Below, piece after piece: positions 12,257-24,053 of a DNA stretch of 64,000 nucleotides (position 1 is the stretch's first letter; each line of letters opens with the position of its first letter). A program made the position numbers and the translations under genes. Origin of the DNA: Morella rubra (Eukaryota; Streptophyta; Magnoliopsida; Fagales; Myricaceae); NCBI GenBank assembly GCA_003952965.2, contig CM025850.1, positions 26,924,855-26,988,854 on the forward strand, in the 5' to 3' direction. The notes under the pieces are model-generated. The model searched no databases, was not told the DNA's origin, and saw only the letters and a program-made list of their open reading frames with translations.

Positions 12257-13003
12257 TTTGCCTAATGCCCATTGCCCAGTAAGGCAGTAACCCAATTCCC
12301 CTGCCCCCAACTGCTGACCCATTGATGCCGTTGAGCCTCCAGCAGACCAACACCATAACACGTTGTTGAGCCTCCAGCAAACCAACACCAAAGCATGTAG
12401 TCAAGCCTCAGCAGACCAGCATCGCAAGCCTCCCTTTTTCACCGTTGAAACTTGAACACTTCGAAGTTTTGGTATTTCGTTTGTAACGTTTGAGCCTCCC
12501 TTGGTTTGTGAGTTTGTGACTGTGAATGCTTTGGTTTATGAGTCTGTGTCTCTGACTTATAGTTTGTAATGCTTCGGTTTGTGAGTCTGTGAACTGTAAC
12601 TTTATTCGGTGTAAAGTTGTGACTACTGACTTGCTATTTCATTTTCATATTTGGTTTGTAAAGTTGTGATTCTTGTCATCTTGTGAGTTGGGAACTGTGA
12701 ACGTGTGAGGCTGTGAGCATTGAGCAGTGCTTACTTAGTTACTTTATTTCTTTTCTTTTATTTTTTTTGTTAAACACATACTTGATATATAAGATAACAA
12801 ACAACCAAAAACCAAAGAAAAACAAAAAACAAAAAACAAAAAAGCAACAGCAAAAGCAAAGGACTTATTGTAGAAAAAAAAGAGGAAAAAAGCAAAGGAC
12901 TTACTCTGTTAGTGCTTACTTTATTACTTACTAGAATCCAAACTAACAGTCTAACATTGACTCATTGAGTATTGACTTTTGAGTATGTTGTTCGATGAAG
13001 TTA

Positions 13004-13046
13004 TTGGACAATGGGCAATGGACTAATGGAAGTGCCCATTGTCCAA
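13004..13046. other. Perfect 14-bp inverted repeat, 15-nt loop
   Basis: TTGGACAATGGGCA pairs exactly with TGCCCATTGTCCAA. Also at 18039-18081 in unit 2. Confidence 0.9.
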
Positions 13047-16000
13047 TAATAAATAAACCAACGGTAACATGTTCGATGTAAAGTTATGTTTTTTTTAATA
13101 ATAAATTAACAATATTTTTTTTTAATTATTATTTAGTAGAACATTGATCATGCATGAAAATTTAACTCTAAATCTCGAGATAAATGAATTAGGCAGACTA
13201 CCCATCAAGAATGTGTCACAAGATCCAACATTAAATATCAACATTAAATATACATTGAATTTTTTTAGTATATATTTAATATGTTTGATAATTTGGAATA
13301 TAGGCGTCTGATTTTAGAATTCTTGTTTCTCAAATTTGGATGGACATGGACAATATTGCAGGATCTACACCGCTCCTTACACCAAGGAGCACACCGAGCA
13401 CATTTCCTGCTCCTAGCCCTAGAGGTACGCCTGGACCGGTAGCGCTACCTATACCAATGCCACCATCTTAGGCCTCAAGCCCTACTGGCACTTCGGCACC
13501 AGCCCCATCCATAGTAGGGAGTGCAGGAACTACTTTGCCAATGGTCATCCTCCTCTTCCTAAGATGAGAAGAATTGCTAATCCATCAGACGTATAGAATC
13601 ACTACACGAGATTAGAGGTTATTGATCAGGGCCGGCCTCAATGTAAGTGTAACTACTGTGGTTCACTATTTGGGTGTCATTATAGACGTAATGAGACTTC
13701 GGGGTTGAAGCAACACTTGAATTCATGCACAATGTATAAAAGGAAAAACTCTCAAGCCGATATAAGGCAATGTTTCTTGAGTCATGACATTAGTAGTGCG
13801 AAGTCTGATACAGGACAATTGTCAGACGTATGACTCATCGAAGTCATGACAAGTACGAAGTCCGATACAGTTAGTGATTTGGGGGTTGTTAGGTTTGATG
13901 AGAAAAGGATTAGGCAAAAGATCGCTAGAATGATTTTCTTAGATGAGTGCCCACTTAGAATTGTAAAGAATGATGGGTTTGTGGAGTTGATTCATGATCT
14001 TGAGCCTCGGTTTAGGATATCGTCCCGTTCCACTATTGCAGAGATTGCATGGGGTTGTATTTGAAAGAGATGACTGTATTGAAAGCTTGCATGAGAAGCA
14101 ATAGTTTTAGGTGTTGCTTCACTACTGATACTTGGACATCTATTCAGAATATGAATTATATGTGTGTTACTGCTCACTTTGTTGATTTTAGTTGGAAACT
14201 ACAAAAGAGAATCTTGTCATTTCATCGCATGTCAGATCATAAAAAGACCGACAATTACAAGAGAGCTTGAGGAGTGTATGGTGGAGTGGGGCACCGATAA
14301 AATTCTCACAATAAAAATGATAACGCTTCAGCAAATAATAGTGATTGAACAATTGAAGCGGAGGAAGTTGTCAGCAATCCCAGTTGTTCCGGGAAAGATT
14401 GTTTGTGGACATGAATTCATTCATATGAGATGTTGTGCTCATATACTGAATTTGATTGTAGGGGATGGAATGAAAGAAGTAGATAATTCAATTGTCAAGA
14501 TTCGTAACTTGGTGAAGTATATAAAATCTTTACCAAGTAGGCTTGACATTTTTAAAGGTTGTGTTGAACGATACAAAATACAGTGTAGTTCTTTCTTAAA
14601 TCTTGATGTTCCTACTCGGTAGAACTCGACTTACATAATGTTAGATGTTGCTGGGAAGTACTTCGAGCTTATGTTAAAGGATGATGGTCACTTGATATCA
14701 TTTCTTTGTAAGGATGGACATGGTAGGAAAGGTTTGGGGCCACCTATTCTTGATGATTAGGATCATGTACGCCATTTCACAAAATTTCTGAAGTTGTTTT
14801 ATGGGGTGAGTCACTGAGTCACTTTATTCTTAAAGTTTGGTTAGTTGTTTATAATTTATTACATTATGTTTGATTAGTATGCAATTTCAATTCTTAGTTG
14901 ACACTACGGTAGTCTGGATCAAAAACATCTATTGCAAATGCATACTTCTTCCTCAAGCCGATATCACAAGCAAGTGTCATGTCACAATAAGGTCAGCATT
15001 AAGTTTAGATGTCCTGCATTAGTTGTAGATGAACTAACTATATCAAGTAAAATTTGAAGATTGGGAGATGTCAAGGAGTGGATACTTGATATATCTTGGA
15101 TCAACAATTTGCAAGGAATGAGAGATTAAGGAGGATGTGGCTCACAAGAATAGGAGAAGTACATTGAGAATATTGTAAGCATGTACACCATATTACCTAC
15201 TAAATTAAAGGAAGTTTTCTATCAAACTCTAACCATTTGAAATGTATTTTAGAGAATTTGTGATTTACAACCTCACCAGTAGCCACATTGTATGTGCTTA
15301 CAAATTCATCAGTTGCCAGTTCTTAAAGTTGGTCTAGTCGATAAACATTTTTCCATTGTTCATTAGAAACATTTGTCCACTTATAGTCAGATGTTAATTG
15401 CCTCCATTTTATGGTATCCTGCATCTTTTGTCTATCTTCAAATTCCAAAATGCTTATTTTCCGGTCAAGTAAACTGCCATTTTCCAATTGAGGCTCTTGT
15501 CAATATGAAGTTATTAGAGTAACTTATGTCATGGATTACATTGTAACTTATATTATGGATTACATGGTTTCACTATATTTTCAGCATGGTTTCGCCACCG
15601 CCATCCTCACTCAAAATCAGTCAAGCATATAAGACGAAGCGCTACAATTATAGATAGAGCACCGCTTAGAACTTTCTGGACAGATACGAATCCGGGAAGA
15701 CAGTTTTTTCGAGTGTGCAAAGTATGACGAAAAATTTGTAAGTTATTAAGCGTATGGTTGGTTATTTTCATTTGGATTGAAGTTGGAACATATATGATGA
15801 GTGTATGACCTTTAGCTTTACTTGTTTGCAAAAAATCGGGCATTGTGGTTACTTTTGTTAGTTTGATCCTTGCACTTACCCTATTAGAAGGAGGTGGGAC
15901 CATTATTGATGAAAAAAGTGCAAGACTTGCGGAAGGAGGTGGATGTGATGAATCGCTCTGTGAGAAGACTGAAATGTATGCTGGGAGTTTCATTGGTTGT

Positions 16001-16124
16001 CGTTGCTGTTACTAATGCCTTTTTGCTAAGGAGCACTCTGATTTAATTGTTATGTGATGTAAATGTTTTAGGTTAGGATAAGTAATTGTTTTGTACGGTA
16101 AATCCAACAATATTTCTACAATGT

Positions 16125-16425
16125 TTTAGGGGTACAATGTAAATGACAGTTTGGACATGAAAATGACAATATGACATGTAATGACTGTGTTTTGGTTATG
16201 TAACGATAGAATGACTTCCATAGCAGAATGACATGTAATGGTGTGTTTTGGTTATGTAATAGTAGAATAACTTTGTAATGGCATTGTCTTGTGTTGTATA
16301 ATGGTAGAATGACTTTGTAATGACATTGTTGTGTGTTATGTAGTGGTATGGTTAGTGTTATGTAATGGCAGAATGTCCACTTGTAATGACAAAATGACAT
16401 TTTTTATGTTATGTAATGTAATAGA
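16125..16425. repeat. Minisatellite-like array in MULE tail, unit 2
   Basis: Counterpart of 10740-11310 with the same motifs, about 210 bp shorter. Confidence 0.7.
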
Positions 16426-16542
16426 TTCTTACACTACCCTCAACAGCAACAGATTCATCCTCAATTGCTTACACATTAAACATTTGTCACATAAAGTGGA
16501 TACAAAATTTTACATAAACCGTGCTCAAAATACTTGTCAATC

Positions 16543-17234
16543 TTAGGATCCTCCCACCTTTTTACATTGTACCCCCAAAATATAACCCGTGTCGCTTTTG
16601 CAAGCTACGCCGAACTCATGTTTCGACCAAAGGGCAATATCAATCTCCATTAGTTTCCTATAAGCTCTAGGATATATAACCTCAATCTCAATCATAGTGG
16701 CGTTTAAGTCAACAACATTACATGAAGTTGCTGCCATCCACAGTGCATCCTTAAATGCTTTATCCTTGTACCCATCACCCTTCATGAAGATGATGCAGGC
16801 AAAATTTATGGTCCACATCGAGCATTTCATGCTCAAATGTAAGGCCCAAACCCTGTACACATTCACTAGTCAAATTAGAACATTGTACTAAGTTAAAATC
16901 TAAAAGAAAACACCAACTTAGATAAGCAAGATTCAATATACTTTCTACCTATCACTCATGAAAGTCCACCCATGCTCTTGAACTGACCCAATATCATCTA
17001 ACAGTAACCTCATAAACTACATCCAAGAATCCCCGATCTCAGCCTCAACAACAGCATATGCAATGGGAAACATGTTGTCATTCCCGTCTTTTTCGATCGC
17101 ACAAAGAAGCAGTCCCCCGAATTGGCCTTTCAAGTGGCACCCATCAACAGATGTTATCAATCTACAATGTCTCAATCCCGTCTTGCAGGCCACAAGGCAA
17201 ATGTTCTCCATGAACGACGTTGTTCTACATGATT
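16543..17234 (-). pseudogene. MULE transposase, catalytic part (unit 2)
   Basis: Near-identical copy of 11362-12198 made by the tandem duplication: 17211-17017 carries the TSVDGCHLKG segment and 16866-16543 the KDALWMAATS...ALWSKHEF segment. It lacks about 160 bp of sequence between the two parts found in unit 1 (near 11735-11860). Not functional. Confidence 0.82.
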
Positions 17235-20200
17235 AGGGTATTTTACCCTAACCCTGTTGCAATCGGGATTCACCTTTGTGAATCCCGATTGCTTTGCCTA
17301 ATGCCCATTGCCCAGTAAGGCACTAACCCAATTCCCCGCCCCCAACTGCTGACCCATTGATGCCGTTGAGCCTCCAGCAGACCAACACCATAACACGTTG
17401 TTGAGCCTCCAGCAAACCAACACCAAAGCATGTAGTCAAGCCTCAGCAGACCAGCATCGCAAGCCTCCCTTTTTCACCGTTGAAACTTGAACACTTCGAA
17501 GTTTTGGTATTTCGTTTGTAACGTTTGAGCCTCCCTTGGTTTGTGAGTTTGTGACTGTGAATGCTTTGGTTTATGAGTCTGTGTCTCTGACTTATAGTTT
17601 GTAATGCTTCGGTTTGTGAGTCTGTGAACTGTAACTTTATTCGGTGTAAAGTTGTGACTACTGACTTGCTATTTCATTTTCATATTTGGTTTGTAAAGTT
17701 GTGATTCTTGTCATCTTGTGAGTTGGGAACTGTGAACGTGTGAGGCTGTGAGCATTGAGCAGTGCTTACTTAGTTACTTTATTTCTTTTCTTTTATTTTT
17801 TTTGTTAAACACATACTTGATATATAAGATAACAAACAACCAAAAACCAAAGAAAAACAAAAAACAAAAAACAAAAAAGCAACAGCAAAAGCAAAGGACT
17901 TATTGTAGAAAAAAAAGAGGAAAAAAGCAAAGGACTTACTCTGTTAGTGCTTACTTTATTACTTACTAGAATCCAAACTAACAGTCTAACATTGACTCAT
18001 TGAGTATTGACTTTTGAGTATGTTGTTCGATGAAGTTATTGGACAATGGGCAATGGACTAATGGAAGTGCCCATTGTCCAATAATAAATAAACCAACAGT
18101 AACATGTTCGATGTAAAGTTATGTTTTTTTTAATAATAAATTAACAATATTTTTTTTTAATTATTATTTAGTAGAACATTGATCATGCATGAAAATTTAA
18201 CTCTAAATCTCGAGATAAATGAATTAGGCAGACTACCCATCAAGAATGTGTCACAAGATCCAACATTAAATATCAACATTAAATATACATTGAATTTTTT
18301 TAGTATATATTTAATATGTTTGATAATTTGGAATATAGGCGTCTGATTTTAGAATTCTTGTTTCTCAAATTTGGATGGACATGGACAATATTGCAGGATC
18401 TACACCGCTCCTTACACCAAGGAGCACACCGAGCACATTTCCTGCTCCTAGCCCTAGAGGTACGCCTGGACCGGTAGCGCTACCTATACCAATGCCACCA
18501 TCTTAGGCCTCAAGCCCTACTGGCACTTCGGCACCAGCCCCATCCATAGTAGGGAGTGCAGGAACTACTTCTGCCAATGGTCATCCTTCTCTTCCTAAGA
18601 TGAGAAGAATTGCTAATCCATCAGACGTATAGAATCACTACACGAGATTAGAGGTTATTGATCAGGGCCGGCCTCAATGTAAGTGTAACTACTGTGGTTC
18701 ACTGTTTGGGTGTCATTACAGACGTAATGAGACTTCGGGGTTGAAGCAACACTTGAATTCATGCACAATATATAAAAGGAAAAACTCTCAAGCCGATATA
18801 AGGCAATGTTTCTTGAGTCATGACATTAGTAGTGCGAAGTCTGATACAGGACAATTGCTAATCTATCAGACGTATGGAATCACTACATGAGATTAGAGGT
18901 TATTGATCAGGACTAGCCTCAGTGTAAGTATAATTACCGCGGTTCATTATTTGGGTGTCATCATAGACGTAATTGGACTTCGGAGTTAAAACAATACTTG
19001 AATTCATGCATAATGTATAAAAGGAAAACTCTCAAGCCGATATAAGGCAATCTTTCTTGAGTCATGACATTAGAAGTACGAAGTCCGATACAGTTAGTGA
19101 TTTGGGGGTTGTTAGGTTTGATGAGAAAAGGATTAGGCAAAAGATCGCTAGAATGATTTTCTTAGATGAGTGCCCACTTAGAATTGTAAAGAATGATGGG
19201 TTTGTGGAGTTGATTCATGATCTTGAGCCTCGGTTTAGGATATCGTCCCGTTCCACTATTTGAGAGATTGCATGGGGTTGTATTTGAAAGAGACTGTATT
19301 GAAAGCTTGCATGAGAAGCAATAGTTTTAGGTGTTGCTTCACCACTGATACTTGGACATCTATTCAGAATATGAATTATATGTGTGTTACTGCTCACTTT
19401 GTTGATTTTAGTTGGAAACTACAAAAGAGAATCTTGTCATTTCATCGCATGTCAGATCATAAAAAGACCGACAATTACAAGAGAGCTTGAGGAGTGTATG
19501 GTGGAGTGGGGCACCGATAAAATTCTCACAATAAAAATGTATAACGCTTCAGCAAATAATAGTGCTATTGAACAATTGAAGCGGAGGAAGTTGTCAGCAA
19601 TCCCAGTTGTTTCGGGAAAGATTGTTTGTGGACATGAATTCATTCATGTGAGATGTTGTGCTCATATACTGAATTTGATTGTAGGGGATGGAATGAAAGA
19701 AGTAGATAATTCAATTGTAAAGATTCGTAACTTGGTTAAATATATAAAATCTTTACCAAGTAGGCTTGACATTTTTAAAGGTTGTGTTGAACGATACAAA
19801 ATACAGTGTAGTTCTTTCTTAAATCTTGATGTTCCTACTCGGTAGAACTCGACTTACATAATGTTAGATGTTGCTGGGAAGTACTTCGAGCTTATGTTAA
19901 AGGATGATGGTCACTTGATATCATTTCTTTGTAAGGATGGACATGGTAGGAAAGGTTTGGGGCCACCTATTCTTGATGATTAGGATCATGTACGCCATTT
20001 CACAAAATTTCTGAAGTTGTTTTATGGGGTGAGTCACTGAGTCACTTTATTCTTAAAGTTTGGTTAGTTGTTTATAATTTATTACATTATGTTTGATTAG
20101 TATGCAATTTCAATTCTTAGTTGACACTACGGTAGTCTGGATCAAAAACATCTATTGCAAATGCATACTTCGAAGAGAGGAGATGTCACAGAGAATGAAG

Positions 20201-21525
20201 CTAAATTTTGACAAGTATTGGGGGGATGTGACTAAGGTGAATAAGCTTCTTTTTGTGGCTACAGTGCTTGATCCTAGGTTTAAATTATTTACGCTTAAAT
20301 TTTTGTTTAAACGAGTTCTTGGGGTGGAAAAGTGTGTTAAGATAATGAGCATGTTGAGGGCTACCATTGACCATTTATATTTAAAGTATGGTGTCAGCTT
20401 CAAGCTTGGTGATGTTGGGACATCTACAAATAATCCTAACAATGTAAACTTTGATAGAATCGTAGTACTAATGACATGGGATTGTGGGAAGACCTTGATG
20501 AAGAAAGGGCAACACAAAGTGTATTAGATCACAAGTATGAAGTTGACAAATATTTGCTAGAGAAAAAAGAAGCAAGAATATCTCCATTTGACATTTTAAA
20601 TTGGTGGAAGGTGAACTCAACTAAGTTCTCAATCCTTTCTTGCATTGCTAGAGATGTGTTGGCGATTCTTGTTACCATCGTACCTTCAGAGTCAGTTTTC
20701 AACACTTCAGGTCAAGTATTGGATGCTTTTTTAAGTTCTTTAGCTCCAAAAACAGTTAACAACCTTATATGTGCTCAAAACTAGTTGCAATCAGCACCAA
20801 AAATGAATGTGAGTGATGATGAATTAAATATTACTAAGGATCCAATGACTTATACGCTTGATGCAAGTAATGAATTTATAATTTGTTGTTTAATGGTTTA
20901 TAATTATATCTCTTTAATTATATATGAATTTAATATTTTGTTATGCACTTTTTAGAGATTGATACCAGGAAGAGGCCTGCGATGATTATCACTCTGAATT
21001 GATTGATGGTTGAGACTAAAGATGATTATTGATTATGTGACATACTTTTGTTGGGCTTTTATTGGAATATGTATGTTGGTTTATGTCACATTGTTGGACA
21101 CTTTTGTTAGACTTTAGTGTTTATGTTTGAATATGATATTATGTTGGACTTTTGGACAGCTTATTATATTTGTTATGAGTATTAATGATTATGATATTTA
21201 TGCATTTGATATGATTATTGATTATGATATTGTGTTGAAAATTTGAACAGGTTATATATTTGTTGCTTATATATGGTTATCAAATGGTCTTAATGGTCAA
21301 AAAGCCTAATGAAAACATTCCAAAACAGTGAAAAAAATGAAAAGCCCAAAAAAAAGCTCATTTTTATTCGGCCCAATGGTTACACGGTTAAAGTGGTTAC
21401 CGTTTAACCGTTACTGTTAATACCGTCACCGGTAAGTGCGGTTATTGTGCTTTAGTGGTGCAATGGCTGTGTCAAATATTTGATTCCATCAATTGCGGTA
21501 ATGGTTTTCACCAAACCGTCACCTA
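17234..21525 (+). mobile_element. hAT transposon, full-length but dead copy (unit 2 plus unique 3' part)
   Basis: About 4.3 kb. Transposase remnants run 18380-20840: two BED fingers (18640-18775 and 18875-19020), catalytic core at 19290-19845, RLNKNL-type middle region at 20190-20470, and the hAT dimerisation domain at 20580-20784 (DILNWWKVNSTKFSILS, SESVFNTSGQVLDAFLSSL). The 3' end (21360-21525) is rich in ACCG/CGGT motifs, typical of hAT subterminal regions. At least four in-frame stops plus frame shifts, including TAG for conserved Trp at 18630, 19843 and 19981. It separates the MULE N-terminal part (right) from its catalytic part (left). Confidence 0.85.
18630..19080 (+). repeat. Internal duplication of the hAT BED-finger segment
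   Basis: The segment ATC(C/T)ATCAGACGTAT...GATATAAGGCAAT(G/C)TTTC occurs twice in a row (about 18617-18850, then 18857-19080) with many substitutions between the two, so this duplication is much older than the tandem unit duplication. Unit 1 keeps only one finger plus a short scar at 13815-13850. Confidence 0.85.
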
Positions 21526-21527
21526 CA

Positions 21528-22845
21528 CTACCGTTTACCGCCCATATCGCCTAACTTGCATAAAACAACACTTGTGCCTGGATTCCACTTCTCCAATGTC
21601 AGGCCATAATGACCAGTATGCTTGAATTGCTCCGCTTGGTTGCCATGCACCCGTTCAAGTGCCATCCGCTTATCTCGATAACAGCAGTGTAAGGGCACGT
21701 CAATGTTAAAGTCACGATGAACTTGGCTCTTCAATATAGCTACAAGCCAAGTAGGGTGGTCTCGAAAATTTGGAAGGTAGTATTGTGCCAGGAAATTCAC
21801 ATTGCATTTTTTGCTTTTGTAATGCGCACTGCATGTGTGCTCTGCAACGAAATGCTTTATATGGATTGAATCAGCATCCCTCGTTTTCGAGGCAAATATG
21901 TAGAAGGTAAATTTCTCCGTGCATTGAGCTTGTACCCGAAGTTTATCGTTGTGGAGGTAAATGAAGTAGATCTTCTTCAAAACTGAATATTGCCTCAATG
22001 TCTTAGTACCTTCATGTTACAGAAAATGAGACCCTCTCTAGTGATACCTCGCTCAACATGTATTGTTTCTCATTAAATTTTGCGAACTTATTCTTTTATA
22101 GGGCCTAATCACTGTAGAAACCATCATGCTTCGCTTCCTAACACTATCCTTGTACTCTAACGGATGACCATCATCATTTTCATTCTCGGTACTTGCAAAT
22201 GCCCCGAACCAATCCATATTACCGGTTTCTAACTCTACATCTACTGAGCTATCAATACCAGAATACAATTTGGATTCCTTGCTCTACATCTGTCCCACTA
22301 AAGTCAGTCAAAACATTAGCTTCATCACCCTCACCCTCATCTACACCAACCTCCTCATCAACCATTTCACCTAACTTGTTATCTATACCCAACTCAGGTT
22401 CCCCATGTACACCCTCACCTGCACCCAACTCCTCATCTACAGCTGCACCCAACTCAGGTTCCCTAACTTCACCATTAGCCACACCTAACTCATTAGCTAC
22501 GGAAGCCCCAACTCAGATTCCCTAACTACATCATTAGCTACGCAGATCTATAGAAGCCTCATCCTATGATGGTCTTGACCCAGTAAGTGGAAGTAGGGGG
22601 TCTGCAGACTCAATTATCTTGGCCTCCTTAACAGCATGCTCGACAAATACATTCAGAACCCTCATCTTCTCCTTCAATGATTTGTTGATCAGGTCGATGA
22701 TGTCATTATGACTCTTCAAAGTTCTGATAGCAAGCTAGTCTTTGTCCGCAAAGGTGTACCACAAATCACCCGTGTGTAGATAGCCAAAAGCCAATATTGC
22801 ACTGTCAATCTCAATCAAGGAAATATAATTTGGATCCATTGTCGC
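21528..22845 (-). pseudogene. MULE transposase, N-terminal and DNA-binding part
   Basis: Minus-strand reading from about 22840 starts MDPNYISLIEIDSAILAFG, the N-terminal domain common to plant MULE transposases. An acidic Glu/Gly-rich linker follows (22482-22252, repeats of the type EPELG and EELGAGEG), then 22268-22053. The MuDR DNA-binding domain is in 21998-21528 (RVQAQCTEK...FYIFASKTRD, EHTCSAHYKSKKC, then HGNQAEQFKHTGHY and NPGTSVVL). The frame ends where the hAT element begins, just before the catalytic part expected next. Several internal stops and frame changes: a dead copy. Confidence 0.85.
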
Positions 22846-23759
22846 CACATCATCCACCTTTCTCCATGGTAGATCTGGCCCCGCCCTCCAAGTAAATGAC
22901 CACCATGATTAATACGTATCCGTAGATTTCTTACAGAGTAACATAAAAACTAGATAAGTCTAAATAGATCTGACAAAATTAAATGCTTTCAAAGTGTATG
23001 GCCAGTGTTTAGGACATACTATGGGACCACATGTTTTAATACGTCCAACTATTTAAGTTGTATGAAAAAGACAACCCATCACCCAGCCATTAAGAAGTCT
23101 TTAAATTGAAACCCAAGGACCTTCCTTTTATAATATGGTACAACACAACAATAAGACAATAATGAAACAAAGCACGTGAGTTTTGTCTGCTCTAAGAAAA
23201 AGTGTCCCTACCTCTAGACATTGCTAGCCACAGAGTGGTCTACTGCTTTGATCAAAAGTTCAATCTTTGTGTCGATATTGTACACAACAACAATCCAATA
23301 TTATATTCTCTTTATTTCCATCAACCTTGCACCAAGAAAATGAACACAAGTAACCATAATAAATAACATGATTCACGTTTTCAAACCTTCCCATCGAAAA
23401 TGAGATGGCTATGAGTCCAAAATAAAATTACTTTACTTCCTTAATTCCTTAATACAATCGGACGCTGTAACAATGATGAACATGAGTTTAGCAATGAGAT
23501 GACTATATGTAGAGAAAAATAGTTTTAGTGTGATTACCTTAATACAACCGGATGCTTTCACAAGAAGCTTCACAAAATCCAAAATGCCAGTAATGGTTCG
23601 GGCTTTTGTTGAAGACGAATCTGTTAAGGCACACTCGACTAGCACAGTTCGAAGGTTAGGGCATTCGGGTTTCTTATTTGGGGGTATGGGAGGATTCAAA
23701 TGAATGAAAAAACTTAGACATTTTTGTGATTCCCGTCTAAACGCTGCGGTTTATTTTGT

Positions 23760-24053
23760 TTCAAAACTGAGCTATTTGTTAGGATTCAAAATGGTGCGTA
23801 AGTGAAATCGCTGGACTAAAATGAAAAATTGTGGGTCGTTTTGTATTTCGGTGCTGAGGGGGATGAATGATGTGAAAATGTCTACTAACATGGCGAAGGT
23901 TGATGACCTGACAAGATTTCCGTTAGTCAAATCAATGGTCAATAGATAGAATGATTAATTTGTTACAAGGGACATATCTCATTGCTTGAAATTGAAAAAA
24001 TAAAACCTAGTAATTAATTCGTAAAATAGATAAATCCCAATGTCTAAAAATTT
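23760..24053. repeat. MULE right terminal inverted repeat
   Basis: Inverted partner of 8708-8990, about 85% identical by eye. The outer tip reads CCCAATGTCTAAAAATTT on the plus strand. Long inverted ends of this kind are typical of Mutator-like elements. Confidence 0.88.

Larger units (their letters stand above)
9580..14948. repeat. Tandem duplication unit 1 (MULE tail, catalytic part, hAT 5' part)
   Basis: Almost identical to 14962-20171, starting with TATCACAAGCAAGTGTCATG and ending at ATGCATACTTC. Unit 1 carries about 210 bp (near 10970-11165) that unit 2 lacks. Unit 2 carries about 230 bp (18850-19080) that unit 1 lacks. The remaining single-base differences are sparse, so the duplication is young. 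Confidence 0.95.
12198..14948 (+). mobile_element. hAT transposon, 3'-truncated copy (unit 1)
   Basis: Inserted in the MULE transposase gene, opposite in orientation to it. Contains a non-coding 5' part (12198-13340) with two perfect hairpins, then transposase remnants: BED zinc finger near 13621-13740 (CKCNYCGSLFGCHYRR...LKQHLNSC), then RCCFTTDTWTSIQNMNY (first catalytic Asp), CCAHILNLIV and KYIKSLPSRLD. The dimerisation domain is missing because the tandem unit ends at 14948. Conserved Trp codons read TAG at 13594, 14620 and 14758. The left boundary is placed where MULE coding homology stops; terminal repeats are not secure. Confidence 0.85.
14962..20171. repeat. Tandem duplication unit 2
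   Basis: Second copy of 9580-14948, joined to unit 1 through 13 filler bases (14949-14961). Sequence after 20171 (the hAT 3' part) is single-copy, so unit 2 sits in the complete hAT and unit 1 ends inside a truncated one. Confidence 0.95.
8708..24053 (-). mobile_element. Composite MULE (Mutator-like), about 15.3 kb, invaded by hAT and internally duplicated
   Basis: Bounded by long terminal inverted repeats (about 280 bp; see separate entries). The MULE transposase lies on the minus strand in pieces: N-terminal and DNA-binding parts at 22845-21528, catalytic part at 17230-16543, and again at 12198-11362. An hAT element sits between the N-terminal and catalytic parts, and a 5.2-5.4 kb segment spanning both elements is tandemly repeated. 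Removing hAT and the extra unit leaves a MULE of roughly 6 kb. The matching place in copy 2 of the segmental duplication (about 55370-55446) lacks it, so it most likely inserted after that duplication. The element is broken. A clear 9-11 bp target duplication was not found; the flanks are A/T-only. Confidence 0.85.

Noticed and set aside
12198-12268. Possible Helitron 3' end (hairpin followed by CTAA)
   Set aside because: The hairpin-plus-CTRR layout fits, but there is no matching TC 5' end or Rep/helicase trace, and the sequence lies inside the hAT 5' region.
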